Positions 13,224 to 28,200 of a stretch of 64,000 nucleotides of DNA are shown here, one piece after another (position 1 is the first letter of the stretch; every line of letters begins with the position of its first letter). Where the stretch lies: positions 227,650,194 to 227,714,193 of the forward strand of contig OV050031.1 in assembly GCA_920105625.2 (NCBI GenBank), given 5' to 3'. Both the position numbers and the translations under genes were made by a program. The stretch comes from Clusia tigrina (Eukaryota; Arthropoda; Insecta; Diptera; Clusiidae). A model generated the notes under the pieces. That model worked only from the letters and a program-made list of their open reading frames with translations. It was not told the origin of the DNA and did no database searches.

Positions 13224-16200
13224 TAATGTAATGTAATGTAATATTACGGGTTGGGCCATCGCTCTTAGGAACTGCGAACACAGAGATCTATTGTGCCAGC
13301 CCATTCATGATATATAAGACAAGTTTTTTGTGACTATGAACAACTGTGAAAGCACCCAGTTTTATATAATAGATTCACGTGATATCAACATCCAAAATAT
13401 TAGCTGGAATGTTGTATGGTGCAGGAGGAGTGAAAAGTGAGTACTGCGAACTCTGCTACTCTGCTCTGTGGTTATTTGTGCGGCAGCATATAATGTGACG
13501 TAACAGATAATGGTAATACCAAAATACTAACCAACAAAATTGGAAGTTTAGTTGACATTCTTTTGCCAAATTTGTTACTGCACGGACCACAATTACAGTT
13601 GACATCGTCTTGCGACACACACATGCATGCTTACATCTAAAAAACATCAAAGACGGCTCTCTCCTACGCGCTTGAAATAGATTCATAATGAAATTAGTTG
13701 TGAATGTGGTGAATCAGCGTGTTTTCCTCACAATCTTCAAAGTTATTCAAATGTTAATTATATTCTAAGGGGACGCAGCTGGTTGCTATTTCCATTCCCT
13801 CGAGCATGTCTTCGGTAGCTGTGAAAACATGACACACATTCATCCGAGGACGCATATTTTCAATTAGCATAGGAAAAATCTAGTGACAACTGAGCAGAAA
13901 TACTCCCCTCCCTTCTCCGCTGGCTCCCAGCAACCTATTGAAATTGGGAAAATCTTTTGAAATGCTTCGAAAGCAAACATATCTAAATGCCACTTTTTTA
14001 GTGAGCAAGCCACATTAGCTAACAGGAGGTGCTTAGTGGGAGTGTAACAAAATGCATGTGGAAATTTAGTGTAGACCTGAACTAATTTATGCTCTTATTT
14101 ATATGACTTCGTTGCCACATCACTGCCTCACATGCTAAAAATAACAAGACTGGCATGGAACACGGCAGCTGTCCATCGAATAACAATTTTGCTCTTGTTT
14201 GTATTTTGCGTTTGTTAATATTTCATGCCATCAATGGAGCAGATCCGGAGCAGCCCTCAGATTCACATTCAAATTTAAATCTTACTGTTTTTCTTAATCT
14301 GCATTCATTGTAGTGAATAATTAATTGTATTCTCAGGTGTTCTCGGTCATTGTAAAGTGCACCAAGGACCAATCGATTTGCTTCCTTTTCTTGGTTGTTA
14401 GTTAATAGGACACAAGGAGATTACTTTAGTCTTCTGAGCTTATAAGTGAATATCCTTAGTATACAAATTATGCCTTTTTTAGTATTAATCTTCATTATCA
14501 TAATTTCTATTTCCGCTTCCGATGGCAGCAAATCCTTTGTAAATGGAGGTGCCTTTGTTTACTAGTTGCTTTTTAGTACAACTTACTTGAAATTTTATTA
14601 ATTGAGAAAGGTAGGTTGGTCAGCCGCATCACCAGTAAACCAGTGATGCCACTTAGACCACCGCTTATATCCCATATGCCTACTGACATTTGGCATACAA
14701 GTGCCTGCCGTCTCTGGCAAGTGGTTCAGCCTTGCAGTTGCCTGGTGTATCCCTATGGTTTGGCACCCATCATAGAAGGATATGGAATTGTTTTGCCATC
14801 TCATTTAGAGATCGGCGACAGTCTAAGACACTCCTTGATGTTATTTGGAATGCATTCAAAGCCATTGGCTGTCTCATAAAATACAGATATCCTTGACGGT
14901 TACCTCGTTTATCCTCAACCTATTCAAGGCTTCGTGAATAGCGGTTATTTCCGCTTGAAAAACACTGCAGTGATCCATTCGTTTGATGATCCACTGATTG
15001 AGGGCGTTTCGCAATAAAATTCTGATCCTACACCGGTATTTAATTTTGATCCGTCTGTGTATATCTTGATGGGAGTATCTGGTGATGTATTCCACTCGAG
15101 CCATTCCTGTCTGGAGGGAATCCTTAGCAAAAATTTCTTTCGAAATAGAGGAAAGAAGGAAGGTAATCAATATCACTGGGTATGTCCGTGTAGGATTCTA
15201 ATACGGTCGGAACAGCGTTCCATAGTGAGCTCGCGTTGAGCCGAATGGCGGAGCATGCCGCTAAAAATTTGCAGAAGGGATCGAAGGGTGGCAGATGCAG
15301 TATGGTATCCAATGCCAAGGTTGGCGTGGTTCTCATGGTGCCACTTGTTGTTAACTCTGCTGATCTCTGTGCCTTACTAAGTATTTCGTTAATTGAGATA
15401 AGAATTAAGGCATTAGTTCTCACTTTCGATGTGGTGATGTGGTGATGACTCAAATATTTATTTAAGCACCTTCCCCTTAGATGAAGTTGTCCTCGCTCCA
15501 CAAGTCACCTCAGGAATATGGATGTGTATACAAAGATCTTACAGAGAAGAGATCATGCAGTACATTCACCAAGTCTCTGACTGTCTTTCCATAAATATGA
15601 TTTTAAGGACACCCACCAGAGTTGGCACTATCTACACCATGGGTCTCCAAACTTTTTTGATCGTTGACCCATATATAATTTTTCGAAATCTCCATCGACC
15701 CCCATAAAAGTAATTTTCTGTTAATTAAAGCAATCTTTGTATTTTTTACGAAAATCGCTAAATCCCCTGGCTCATATAGTCTGTATATATAGGGTCTATA
15801 TAGACCACTTTGGCGACCTCTGATCGACACCAACAATTTGACAATAAGGCACCAAATAGTACCAATCAGACTACTCCTAAATCGATATAATCGTAGGTAT
15901 CAATTGTCCTACGAACTGTCCACTTAAACAAACAAGTTATGCCGAAATGCTTGAGGGTCACGTAATCCAAAGACTCGTTCGCTTACTTCTGCATATCGGC
16001 AGAGAGGCTGTGCTTGAGCAGGGGGTCATTTGAGTAGGGAAAGAGACAACAAAGAGAAGCTGTGCTTGAGCAGGGGGTCATTTGAGTAGGGAAAGAGACA
16101 ACAAAGAGAAGCTGTGCTTGAGCAGGGGGTCATTTGAGTAGGGAAAGAGACAACAACAGCAAACATCGTCCATGTTTGTGATAATGCAAATATGCACTGA

Positions 16201-19200
16201 CTGCAACGACGGAGAAATGGTCGAGGGGACATGAGGAAGAAGCGAGAGAGCGCGGAGTTGAGCTTTAGTCCAGTCAACTTTAGTTTTAAGTTGCAGTTCC
16301 TGAGAGGAATTCAAACCCAACTGGCATTGTAAAATAAAAATTTGGTACAGCGAACCCAAAAGCACTTTAATTTACATAGCCATGCATATGCATATCCATG
16401 TATAACATATACATATACATACCTATTCATATACATATACATATACACACCTATATACATATACATACACATACGAGTACATATAAATATGTACAATTAA
16501 AATGAAATTTAATGGAAGAAACACAATTTATGTTCTGCACACTCTCATGTTCGTCGCCGCAGCAAAAGTCGCATTCCAGTGACGTTGCCTCTTGCATAGT
16601 TAGCAAACTGTGCGCCCCTCAAAGGTGCAAAGCTAGAAAAAAAGGATTGTCACCGCAGGAAGTTTATATGAAAATGAAATAAATTTGCCGTAATGAGTAT
16701 CCAGTTAGGGCAGTAAATTTGCTGAGAAGTGACTAAACCGGCAGATTTCCAACGCAACGAGAGAAGAATGCGGCAAATACCCAGGAGGAGCGTGAGGACC
16801 TTTGTGGAAAAGCTGCAAGTGCAAATTGCACTTTAATATGGCCGAAAGGAAGAATTAATTACTGGGCTATGATTTGTGTTTTATGCGTCCTTTTGGTGTT
16901 TTATGGAGAAAGGAGTTGATGAAAATAAAAACCCAAGGAAAGGAATTGTTTTTGATTAACCTGCTGTGAGTATAATTAAGTGATCCTTGTAATAGAATAA
17001 TTAGAAACAAAAGCATGTCGCCATCAACCCAGCGGCAACTGATTGATGCATGGCAATAGTTTTCAGGTGCATTTAACTCCAGACCAACCACTTTTTCTTC
17101 TTTTCCTTAGCTAATTATAATTATCCTTTTAAGCATCTGCGAGATTTAATTTGCTCATGCGGTTTACAATTAACTGTTCAAATGACACAATACTCCTGAT
17201 ATGCCAGCAAGGAATAGCAACCATCTCTTTCCTATGGAGCCCAAGTTGGCTAATTTCATGTATATTAATCTATAATTATGAAGAGAGGACAAATGGGTCT
17301 CATTAAACATACCTCACTCACAGAGAAGATTCGTGAATATTGCTCACAACACAGTTGTCGGCACAATTGTACAAAGTTACTTTGCTAATTAGTCTGAACA
17401 TCATACGAGTAAACGGCAAAAAACTCGACGTTGACGTATACAGCATCAGTAGTTGCAGCGGCTTCTCTAACGATCCATCGACAACGTAATTAGGTGCAGC
17501 ACAAAAGAGTCAAGGACGTTTCGAAGGACGGAAAACAACATTTCCTACAACAAACTTTGAGCATGCCGCACAGCGAATTAAGCAAACAACAGCAGGACTC
17601 AGAAAATGTGACAACTGCAAATTTATTTCTCTGAAATTAACAGCGAGTCCACATAAAATCCTTGCGTAATTGAAAAGTTTGAACTTCTTTTGAGTTAGGC
17701 CGAAAATGCACTTGTGTGGAAATTAAACAACAACGTTAGAGAAGACAAGTTTCACATTTAGGTGTTAAAGTGCGGTATCCACAGCGCATTTTGCATATAG
17801 CGTGCCAAATGTACCATGTAAACACTGAATTTAGTGCTGCCAAATCGCATCCTTGCTTCGAAATTTGGCACCTTATCAACAATTCGCAAGTGCTGCGAAC
17901 AGTTTCGGACTTGCAGAGCAAATTAAATGAGAGGCAAATTTAAATTTAAACCTCAAACTAGGTGAATATTGGCCATTTTAATTTTAACGGCAGCTGAAAA
18001 TACACGGAATAAATTTAGAATTTTAGTTTTACTACGCTGTGACGCTGAGAAGCCTTGCTGAAGCAATCTGCTTGGGAAACAAGTTCAAGTCAGTTGCGTA
18101 AACCAGCAGCAGAACTACGTTCGTGCTCGCATAAATATTGTGACGAGGAAGTCAGGCAAACTTTCGTTACTAAATGCAGATGAACGTCACATGCAAAATG
18201 CATGCAGCACATTCGAGCCGATGCTGTTCCAGTACTCCAAGTCAGTTGTCAGTCATGAGGCACTAATTGCGGCCCAGCTTACTGGCACGTCTTATTAATC
18301 CAATAGGCTTTTACTAGGTAGGTAGGCCGCCCGAAGTGCGCACTTAGACCATCATTGACCCCTTGTGATACCGCATGAGACATTAGGTCCCATCCCTTTC
18401 GAAAGGTCCAGCCATTTGGAGTTTTTAATGAAGCAATTGGTGGAGCTTCTCCTCTTATTTGGAATATTAAAGGGTCTAGAAAGTAGTCGCCTAGGAGAGT
18501 GCGCCTCCTTCTGGACAACACCAGACACGTGCATAACAGGTTTACACTGGACTCTTCCTCCTCCTCGTCCATACAACTCTTGCAGAAGTCGTTAGAGGCA
18601 ATCTCCAGCCTTCATCCGTGAGTGCCCAGAGTCCAGTGCCCCGTTAGGACACTAATCACGGAACCTATATTTTGTCTATTTCGAGCCATTAGGTCCTTAG
18701 AGCGCTTGACATTTATCTCTGGCAAGGTTTGTCTAGCTATTTAATATCCTGAAAATTCAGACCAGCGCCTGTCCGCTATACCTAAGGATATTGTATTCAC
18801 TAAGAGCTTACATGTGGCAATGCTTTTACTAATTCCCCTCTAAATATTTTATACGGAAAATTGATCTCGATAAAAGGATCAGGTGGAAAATTCTCATTGA
18901 CATTCATGGAACATAATATTGAAGACTGATGACTGAAAAAGAAATCGAATTATGGGAAACTGAGCTCGAACTCTATACATCTCTCACAAGAGTGTCCGCA
19001 TCCGCTGATGATATTAACAACATTGGTTGTAACGCGCAAGCAGTGAGTGGGGCATTCTCCAGTCTGGCAAAGGAGTCTCTTCGAGTGGGTCTAGTGGTGA
19101 ACGAGGACAAAACGAAATACCTTGTGTCAGCAAAGAGTCACGACGCCTTGGACAAAATGTTTCTGTTGACAATTATACAATCGAATTCGTCAAGGATTTC

Positions 19201-22200
19201 GTATATCTATGAAAAAGTACCTGGTAGAGCTATGACTCTTTCTCTTAAATTAGTTATAATCATTTATTATTGTGATTAATCCTTTTAAATAAAAATAAAT
19301 AAATAGGATCCAGCATTAACACCAACAAAAATGTCAGTCCCGAGATCAAGCGAAGAGTCCTCGCGTCTTGGACAAAACGTCACTGTTGGCGACCGCACAT
19401 TTGAAGTGGTGAAGGACTATGTTTATCTTGGTACCAGCATAAACGCCAAAAACGACGTCAGCCTGGAGATCAAACGGAGAATCACTCTTGCCAAGAGGTG
19501 CTATTATGGGCTCATTGGGCAATTGAGAAGCAGAGCCCTCTCTCGACGAACCAACATAAGTCTCTATAAGTCCCTAATACTTCCCATCTTATTGTATGGC
19601 GCTGAGACCAATGATGAGAGGCTGTTGTGAGTACTCGAGAGGAAGATGCTTCGTAAGATCCTTCCTGCTTTGTATGGTTCAATAAGCGTGAGTGTCGTTT
19701 ATCGAAGAAGATGGAATGATGAGCTGTGTGAGCTGTACGCCCACACTGACATAGCCAAGCACATACAAAGCCACCGACTCCGCTGGCTTGGTCACGTTCG
19801 GCAAATGGATGAGTGCGCTCCAGCTAGGAGGGTGTATTTTTCGACACATGGTGGTGGAACGCGCAGAAGTGGATGACCTAATTTCCGTTGCAAAGATCAA
19901 TTGCTGGGGAACCTGTCGGAGCTTGGGCTTGTCTACTGGCGGCAGCGCGCGCATAGCAGAGGCGACTGGCGCAGCTTTATTGAAGCGGCCAAGACTGATC
20001 ATCGGTTGTAGCGCCATCAAAGAAGAAGGATATAAATAATAACAAAAGGCATTAAACTGGAGTACTACACGATTTATAGGGAATAATTCTATGTTAGGGA
20101 ATAATAATATTGCCACAACTTCTGAAGAAAGAAGAATTGTTCAGTAAAAAATCAACGACTCCTAGCAAATCGTTGTCTGGAAATGTCACCATAAAAGTCT
20201 CTCAGGCTCTTATCAGGACTAACTAATATCGCTATAACTAAAATTGGCATTCTTCTTAGATGTGTCAACAAGACTATGGAACATAAGATTGAAAGCTGAT
20301 ACAACGAGAAGGATCATTAAAAAGGAATTAAGGCTCTATGGATAACACTCTGATGATACAAAGATGGCACCAGAAATATTAAGAATGATATGCGCCGCTC
20401 AATAGTATCTAACATATTAAATCATGCATTTGGAAGGATTAAACAATTAAAGGTGCAAACTTGAGTAGTATAAATAATAACAAAGGCACCAACTAGCAAT
20501 AAACAAGAGTACGAGTACTACTCCATTTATGGGCACACTATGTTAGCCAGTAACAAAGCTGTTATAATTGGCACTGCTGCCGGATGTAAGGTGTAAATGA
20601 ACTTGTGGCAAATGCCGAATACTACCAAAACTGTGCTCATGGAGTTGACTGTCAAATAAGCGAGCAACCACCACTCCAGCAACAAAGCCAACATTTAAAT
20701 AAAGAGTTACAAAAATCGTGTCAGCTCCAGATGCTTGCCAGCAAGCATGAAATGGCAATCTCAAATAGTAACAAAATCCCCATCATGTCAGTCTCCTCGC
20801 TGCATCTGGCATAGTGCACAATGCAAATGCATTGAGCAGCGGAAATACTGCATTTGGTAAATAAACACGTTGACGTTATTGCAGGGGCAACATTTGACGT
20901 TATTGCAGGGGCAACACTTGCACATGCACATGCAGTCGCGCACGCGGCGAAAGTGAATCATTTGCCCCGTGTTTAGTTCAGTTTATGCCTTCCTTTTGGT
21001 GTGCTGTCGATATTTTATGGAACAAAGGGGCATTATTTACTACACACAATTTTCAATTGCCACACAAAAATAGAAGAAACCCTTCAGAAAGGATGGGAGG
21101 GCGAGTATCAACAATTCTGTCTAAGGATTGTATAATGAAAAGACAGCAATTGCTGCTTATTTGCGGAGGTGCCTCAGGTTTCTATTGAGATGCTCAGAAG
21201 AAATATATAAGAAAGAGTATATTGATAATCCACTTAATGAAAGTGTGATCCGCCCACCACTTGCGAAACTTAACTGATTAGTCACAGGCATCCTCCCTGC
21301 TTTTTGCCCACATTTCAAATGACATTCCTCCGCCGTGTTTTGTGATATGAAGGCATCAACTATTTTTTGTTTATTGCTTTGAAAAACATATTTTTCGCCT
21401 AAATCCGTCTTTATAGTTTTCTTTGAACTTAGAACTGAACTCTCGGTATTGATAATCTCTGTTTCTGAATTATATCTTAGGACATTAGCATGATTCTTGC
21501 AGGTGCTTGGGTCAGCCGAAGAAGAGTAACCACATTCGCCGCGGCTTTCCCCATTAATCATCGAATCTTGTCAGATGTATTTTTCGACATTTTCAAAAAG
21601 ATTTCTTCGTGTTGTTGTTGTTTTGGTTGTTAAAAATATCATTTGGCAAAGTCTCAAAAGACAAGTTTACGCAATTTACTTATTCAGATGCGTGCGTTTG
21701 TTTTTCTTCTGCTGGTTCGTATTTTTATCCCCAAACAAAAAAGAATTATTTAAAAACCATGAAACGGAGAAATATGTGTACATAGTAAGTGAAATGGGCG
21801 AGGCAGCATCGCGGTCCAGCAAGTTATTCACCCCGTTTTTGGGGGTTTGCGTGTCGTTGTGGCGTGTTTGCCTGTTGTTCTTAAATCTCTCATAATCTTA
21901 TTTAGTGTGTGTTTTTCCACATTTGTGCTCTTTAATTTTCATCAAATGAAGCCGAAGGGAATTTATTACTTGCTTGGAAACTTTTTACAGGGTGATGCTG
22001 CAATTGACCCATCCGTTGCGCTAGGTGCCAGGGTTCAAAGTTGCAGCAGGCATGACTGGGCACTTTACAACATACTATGGGGTACTAGAAAGCACTAGCC
22101 ACGCCCACCACTGTTGTGACTCATGATCTATGCAAGGTATGCCAACAGAAGTTGTCTTAACGCTGTAAACAAGATTATGAGAATTGTTGCTCAATCAGGA

Positions 22201-25200
22201 CCTTGCCCCAATTATAGAATATGGAACTATGTAATATGGAATTATTGTGTGTTCCTATGAAGAGAGGAGGTAGATAGGTAGGTAGGAGTGTCCGCCTAGT
22301 TTGCCAAAAGCACACTTGAGCACACATAATGGCCCATTGTGATACCACGGTGTGGCGCCGTTCAAGCACTGACTAAAAAAGTTCTCTTACTTGGTATGGT
22401 GATAGTCAGCGCAAGGACAGCGCCAGGAAAGGCACGACTCCCCCATTATGTTGCAGGAAACCAGGAGAGGAGGTTACAATTTAAATTTGAAATAAATGGA
22501 ATCGGTTTTTAACAAACTCATTATATTTCCCTTTCATTATAACATTGAAACATTGACATTAAGCATGATAAATGATAGTGGCCAAATGGACACCACGACC
22601 CGCCTGGCAGACTGTAACCCTTTTGATGTTATTTAGTCTTACCTTAAATCCTGCGGTATGTCATTAATAACCCGTGTAATCTCGTCGTGTTAGTCTTGAA
22701 TCGTTTGGGGGTGATTGGCACGCTCCTTTTTTTTCACCTTTTCCAAAGCGAACGGTGTGATATCGCACCGGTTTAGCGGTCACTTTTGATCAAACGAAAG
22801 ATGACGCTTTTGGGATACTTTGTGTGCAATAATTGGACTATTTAGCGCGCTGTAAGGCAAGTGGCACCCTATTGAAAGCACTTAACTTCCACATCAATTG
22901 ACCAATTGCTGCCAAAAACAATTTGCAAGCATGTCTCGATAATGTTCCTCATTGACTCCGGAGCAAACAGTGAATTTGTGTGGAGGTATTGGTGGTTCCA
23001 GAATAGCCCGTGGAAGTTCATACCTTCAATTGTATTAAGCGAGGGATGAAGTGGGTGGTTCAAGAAGGGAACGTGGAATTTCATAACTCCAATTGTAGTA
23101 AACGAAGGATGAAGTGGGTGGTTCAAGAAGAGAAGGTATAATTTCATACCTCCAATTGTATTAAGCGAGGGATGAAGTGGGTGGTTCAAGAAGGGAACGT
23201 GGAATTTCATAACTCCAAATATATAGTAACGGAAGGATGAAGTGGGTGGTTCAAGAATGCAGGCATCTGTGTGCTCGCTTTATTTGGTGCTTCCAGAATG
23301 GCCCTTGGAAATTCATACCTCCAAATATACTCGTATAGTGTAGTGTGTCATGATGGTCATGCATACCGTACCAATGCCTGAAATCACTAGCAGAACTAAA
23401 CGCACCATGTAGTGCACACGCAGTATGACCACACACACACATCACTCCACTCTTTCGAGCCTTTCCTCTATACCAAGCAATGCACGTAACATGCAATTCG
23501 AACCTCAAAGGTCTGCAGTAGGCAAAATAAATAGTAACGGATGGATGAAGTGGTTGATTAGGTATATCGAAATTATAGCGCAATGTGGGACTCGTGTTGG
23601 CTTTATTTGTTTCAATTTGAGCACGGATTTTAATACCAAAATTCCTGGTTGCTCCATAATTACAAATGTGATTCCTTACAAAGGCCAACTTTACAGAGGT
23701 CATAGAACCTTCGCCAGATCTATTATTATTATTATTACATCTTACACCATAATTAATTATGACTACAAGGTGTTGGGGGAATGAGTACTAGCTACAGAGG
23801 CTTTCGACTCGAAGAGAAAAGGGTTTTATATATTTGCCAGATCTGTACTAATTCACTCTGCGGTATCATCTGGGTCTTTCGTATGCTAACTGATGAATTG
23901 TTACGCCCTTATTAGGTCGAGCGGGATATGCAGGAGTAGCCAATATGAAGGAGAGATGGAATAGATTCATCACTTTTTATGTCAATGTCCAAGACTACAG
24001 TTAACACGACTTCAATGTTTGGGGTTGCGCTTCTTCACAAGCTTGACAGAGTGAACGAAGGTGGACGTATCGGATCTCCTCACTTTCATCTGGAAAACCA
24101 AACGGTTTAATAGGGATGGTACTTCCAATGTATACGGAAATCGAGGGTAAGGACGAGTATGCCTCCTCTTGGTATTTTTGAAGGCAGTCACAATGTACAC
24201 AGATGTCTCCTCTTGGCATTTTTGAAGGCAGTCACAATGGACATAGATGTCTCCGAGTGGAAGTGCGGATACCGTATCCGCACACGTCTTCGCAACCAAA
24301 CCGAACCTACGCCCCTACAGTAAATTTATATTTCCATAATCAATGAAATAGATTTCAATCTAGGATATAGTCCATTCGGTTATCGACGACAACTGATTTG
24401 TCATCCATCTCCGTCGATACCCACCAATAGCGAATATAGTTGGCATTGGTTTCTAGGGGTGTTCTTGGATGTACATAAGTTCGGGATCCGGACATTCGCA
24501 GAGGTAGCTACGGAATATAAAATTCTACCAAAATCACAGAGAAAACGATTACGAAGCCTTGTTTAAATTGTTGTGGTTATTCGTGTAATGGACACAGCCT
24601 TTACTCCGGTGGTGTTGTCCCAGTTTGCATTGCATTTTGCAATCGTTGTTTGCTGCAGTTTTTTTGTGCCTGGCTCCACTTGGATAGCTGTGCTGCTGCA
24701 TATGATACACTGTCGTATTTTGCTGTTGAATTATATTGAAAGGTTAAATTTCACCGCTACGGCAGCTGTCCCATTTAACTCTTGGCCACACCACGTCCTG
24801 TTGCAGGCTTCATGCAATGTCATCCTGATTTATTTGCACACTACAACAATTTTCATTTCGCATTTCATTTCTTTTTGTGGGTACACTCCCTCAGCATGGA
24901 TTTATGTGTGCTTTGAAGGCATCTGTGTGCTCGTTTTATTTGCACACCTTCATGCATTCCCTGAGCAGAAATGTGTCAGTAATACAGTGGCTGCAGCTGC
25001 TCCTACGCTACTCGTGTTCAAATATGGTTAAAAGGCAATTGTGCTTTTGACAGCATTTCTACCTGTGTTACTGATACAGGAAGGAGTCGGCTTGTTATTT
25101 CTATAAATTAGCAAATTATGGGCTCTTATTTTGCCTTCCTGGGTATGGAAATTTAAATTTTCGAGTTTTTATGGAAATTTCTAAATTTTGTATCATTTGC

Positions 25201-28200
25201 AAATATTTTGAGAGCGAGAGTAATGTGCTTGGTGTGCCCTGACATGGAAATCTCGTTGTTCTGGCCGCAACAGATAAAATACTACCAATTCTTCCTTTGG
25301 GGAGCGAACAATGAATGAATGCTCTGTGTGTGAGGAAGTGTATTTATGTGCTCAAACGGAATTTATGAAGGACAAATTTTACGCTGAAGGATTTATGTGC
25401 ATCGCTATGAAGCAAATGACACTGAGTGATTGGCTTCCATAGCTTTCTAGTTAAATAGATCAGACAGTTGGAGTTTAACTTATTGATTACATTCCTTTGA
25501 GCTCAGCGGTTTGTACTTTGACGGCGTTGCAAGCAGATCATAAGAAAAAACTGATCTCTAACGTGGACCATATATCGAAACAAGTTTTGCGGCCTTTCAC
25601 AAACATTTTTGAATTTATTATTTGTTAATTTTTCAGTGTACATCGACAATTTCAGTGTAAATTGTACAATTAAGTTTTAATTTAGATGTTTTTTAATTGA
25701 AATTGCTGGCGAATATTTGATGTAGTAAAAGGGAAATCAGTTCAAAATTGTAACTATGTATATAAGTGTATTCGACATACCATGAATGGGGGCCCAAGAA
25801 AAGTTTCTTACAATTGGTAATCCAAAGTTGGCATTTATTTGCTATTTCCTCATTATTATTTATCTGATTGGGTTGAAAAACTTTGCTTAAAATGGCAAAC
25901 TCGTATCTATTTTCTTTTCTTAGTACTTGAAGATTCCAATTTTCGGACACTTCAAGAACAGATTCGGGGAGTAAACTTGATGTAATAACTCTAAGTTCAG
26001 AATCGTGATCAGCACCTCCAAATTACCCTAGAATTTCAAGATTAACGGTCTGTGAAATCAATAATTAGTCAGTGGGTTTAAGTTATCTATGCATCAGTGA
26101 TCCATTCATCTTGAGAAATTCGTGGTTAACCTTTAATTTTGCGATCATATTGTTACGAAATTTGCCTCCTGACAATTTACTCCAACTCTCTATACTCGGA
26201 TTCGTACCACTAGATTGTGTAGTAATCAAACAATCGCTGGTTAAATAAAAAAAAACTAACTTTATTTAATTATTGCTAGTTACACACTCAAAATTAGGCT
26301 TAAAGTTTACTTGATTACAAATTGAACTTTATTTAATAATTCATTTTAGCACTTTATTACTTCTCAATCACAATTACAAAATGTTGCTGCTTCGATTAAA
26401 ATGCCCGATGTACACACTGTTACGGTTGCTTTTCAACTGCTTCTTATGGTTGAAGTAGGAAATTCTAGACAATAAAATAAGTTTCTGGAACATTCTCGTA
26501 TTTTACCCACACTTCGAAAGGGGTTCTTGAGTTCTTTTTCTCTGAATGGATTGTGTCTTGACTTATTTACATCACTCTCGTAGTAACTGAACTTAATCTC
26601 ATCTTTAAATGGGATCCTAAAAGGATGCAATCATTTATGTTTCAATATATAGAAGCAATGTGGAGAAATGAGTTCACTTCAATAGTGCGGCTAGAGATGT
26701 TAGGTTAGGTTAGGTTATCGTGGTAGCCGGTCTATAGACCAACTCACTCAGATCACCATGGGTCAATTGTGATACCACCGCGTAACAACGCACCTCTGAT
26801 TTACTCGTCAAACCATTTCGAAGCCCTAATAAAGCGCAGGATTTGTTTGACCTTCGCTAGGAACGCTGGGCTAGATTAGTTAGGAAAGTTCTTCCTTTTT
26901 GGTTCCAACTAAGGATTTATAGAAAATTGGTTTCAGCACGAAATGTTAAATCACAAGTATAAGTTTAAGTTATTGCATGACTTCACGTGTATCAGTGCAT
27001 GAAGATAAGAAGAGTGTGTGATAAGTAACTTTGCTAGCCTGGATAAAAGTTGAATAGAAACATATTTTTAAATCCTTCTTTATCAGTTATGTCTCAAATA
27101 CACAAACTACTGCTCCATGCCATTCCTTTTATGTTATATTTAAATCCTTTCACGCATCCTTTCTTTGATATAAAAGTAAAAAGAAATTGAAGTGTGAAGA
27201 CTCTTGTATCGGTTATGAAGTCTGCATTTATACAGAAATGCAATGGCACTGAAATCGCCTGTAAGAAAAGTGGTTGCGAGATACTGATACCATGCCCATT
27301 TTATAGAAGTAATTTGAATTGTGCACTCATAACTCAATATGAGAGTGTTGGTGTCGTGCTTCGTTGTACCAGGACCTCGGCAATTACATGTATTAATATA
27401 ATCACCTCAGGGCTTTGAAGTCTGTCACGTCTTATTTAGAGAACTACCTCTCATAGTGCCTCCTCTAGACTACGAATAGGGAATGTTCTTGATACAAATT
27501 TCTACAGTAAAGTAGACCAACATTTGTACCTGTAACACTGTTCTAATTATGTATCAATCACAGGAACTAAATATAGCCACAAAAAACCCAAAACTGCCAA
27601 ATTTGATACAACTTGTTCCGGTTAAATGATGTTCCACGTTGATAAACACAGCAAATAAAGATATTTCTGATACCAAATGCATTCGCTAGGAACCCGCCAT
27701 TCATTGCTCTGAATGGTATCTAGGTGTGCCGCCAAATTCCATCCATCGTGTCCCTCCATTACACCACATAAAATAAACAAATATTGCTGTATATTTAAAA
27801 CTTGCAACACGAAGAGCAACATTTCAAAACATGTGCCCGAAAGCAGCGAGGAGAGACACAAAGTTCGATTTAACAAGGGTTCGCATGCAATGAAAGGAAG
27901 CACATGTCAAGCTGAGTGAGGGCATAGCGAGGGAAGTGTCGATTTTGTTGCATGCTGTAAAAGAAATGCAGGCGCTTATACTTGACACAACGAGCAGACA
28001 AGAGTGGGCACATCGCTCCATGTGTCATGATATTAAAAATTGTGTGCACACGCGGCGGCAGGCAATGTCAAAAGTAAAACGCCGATCGTACTTGTAAAGT
28101 TGCTCCAGCGGCGGCAGCTAGGCAAACGTCACACATGTGCATGGTCGAAGGAACATAAAATTTGCCCTCTTGTTGTTTATGTTCGGTTATATACTGATAT

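Noticed and set aside
22869..23210. 113-codon minus-strand frame with NHPLHPS repeats
   Set aside because: Generated by a 63-bp tandem repeat, a multiple of three.
24573..25031. 152-codon open frame, hydrophobic
   Set aside because: T-rich DNA gives Phe/Leu/Ile/Val-rich translations; no family match, splice context or codon bias that supports a gene.
26698..26716. TTAGGTTAGGTTAGG, the insect telomere motif
   Set aside because: Only about three units, attached to a recognisable LINE 3' end; Diptera lack TTAGG telomeres.
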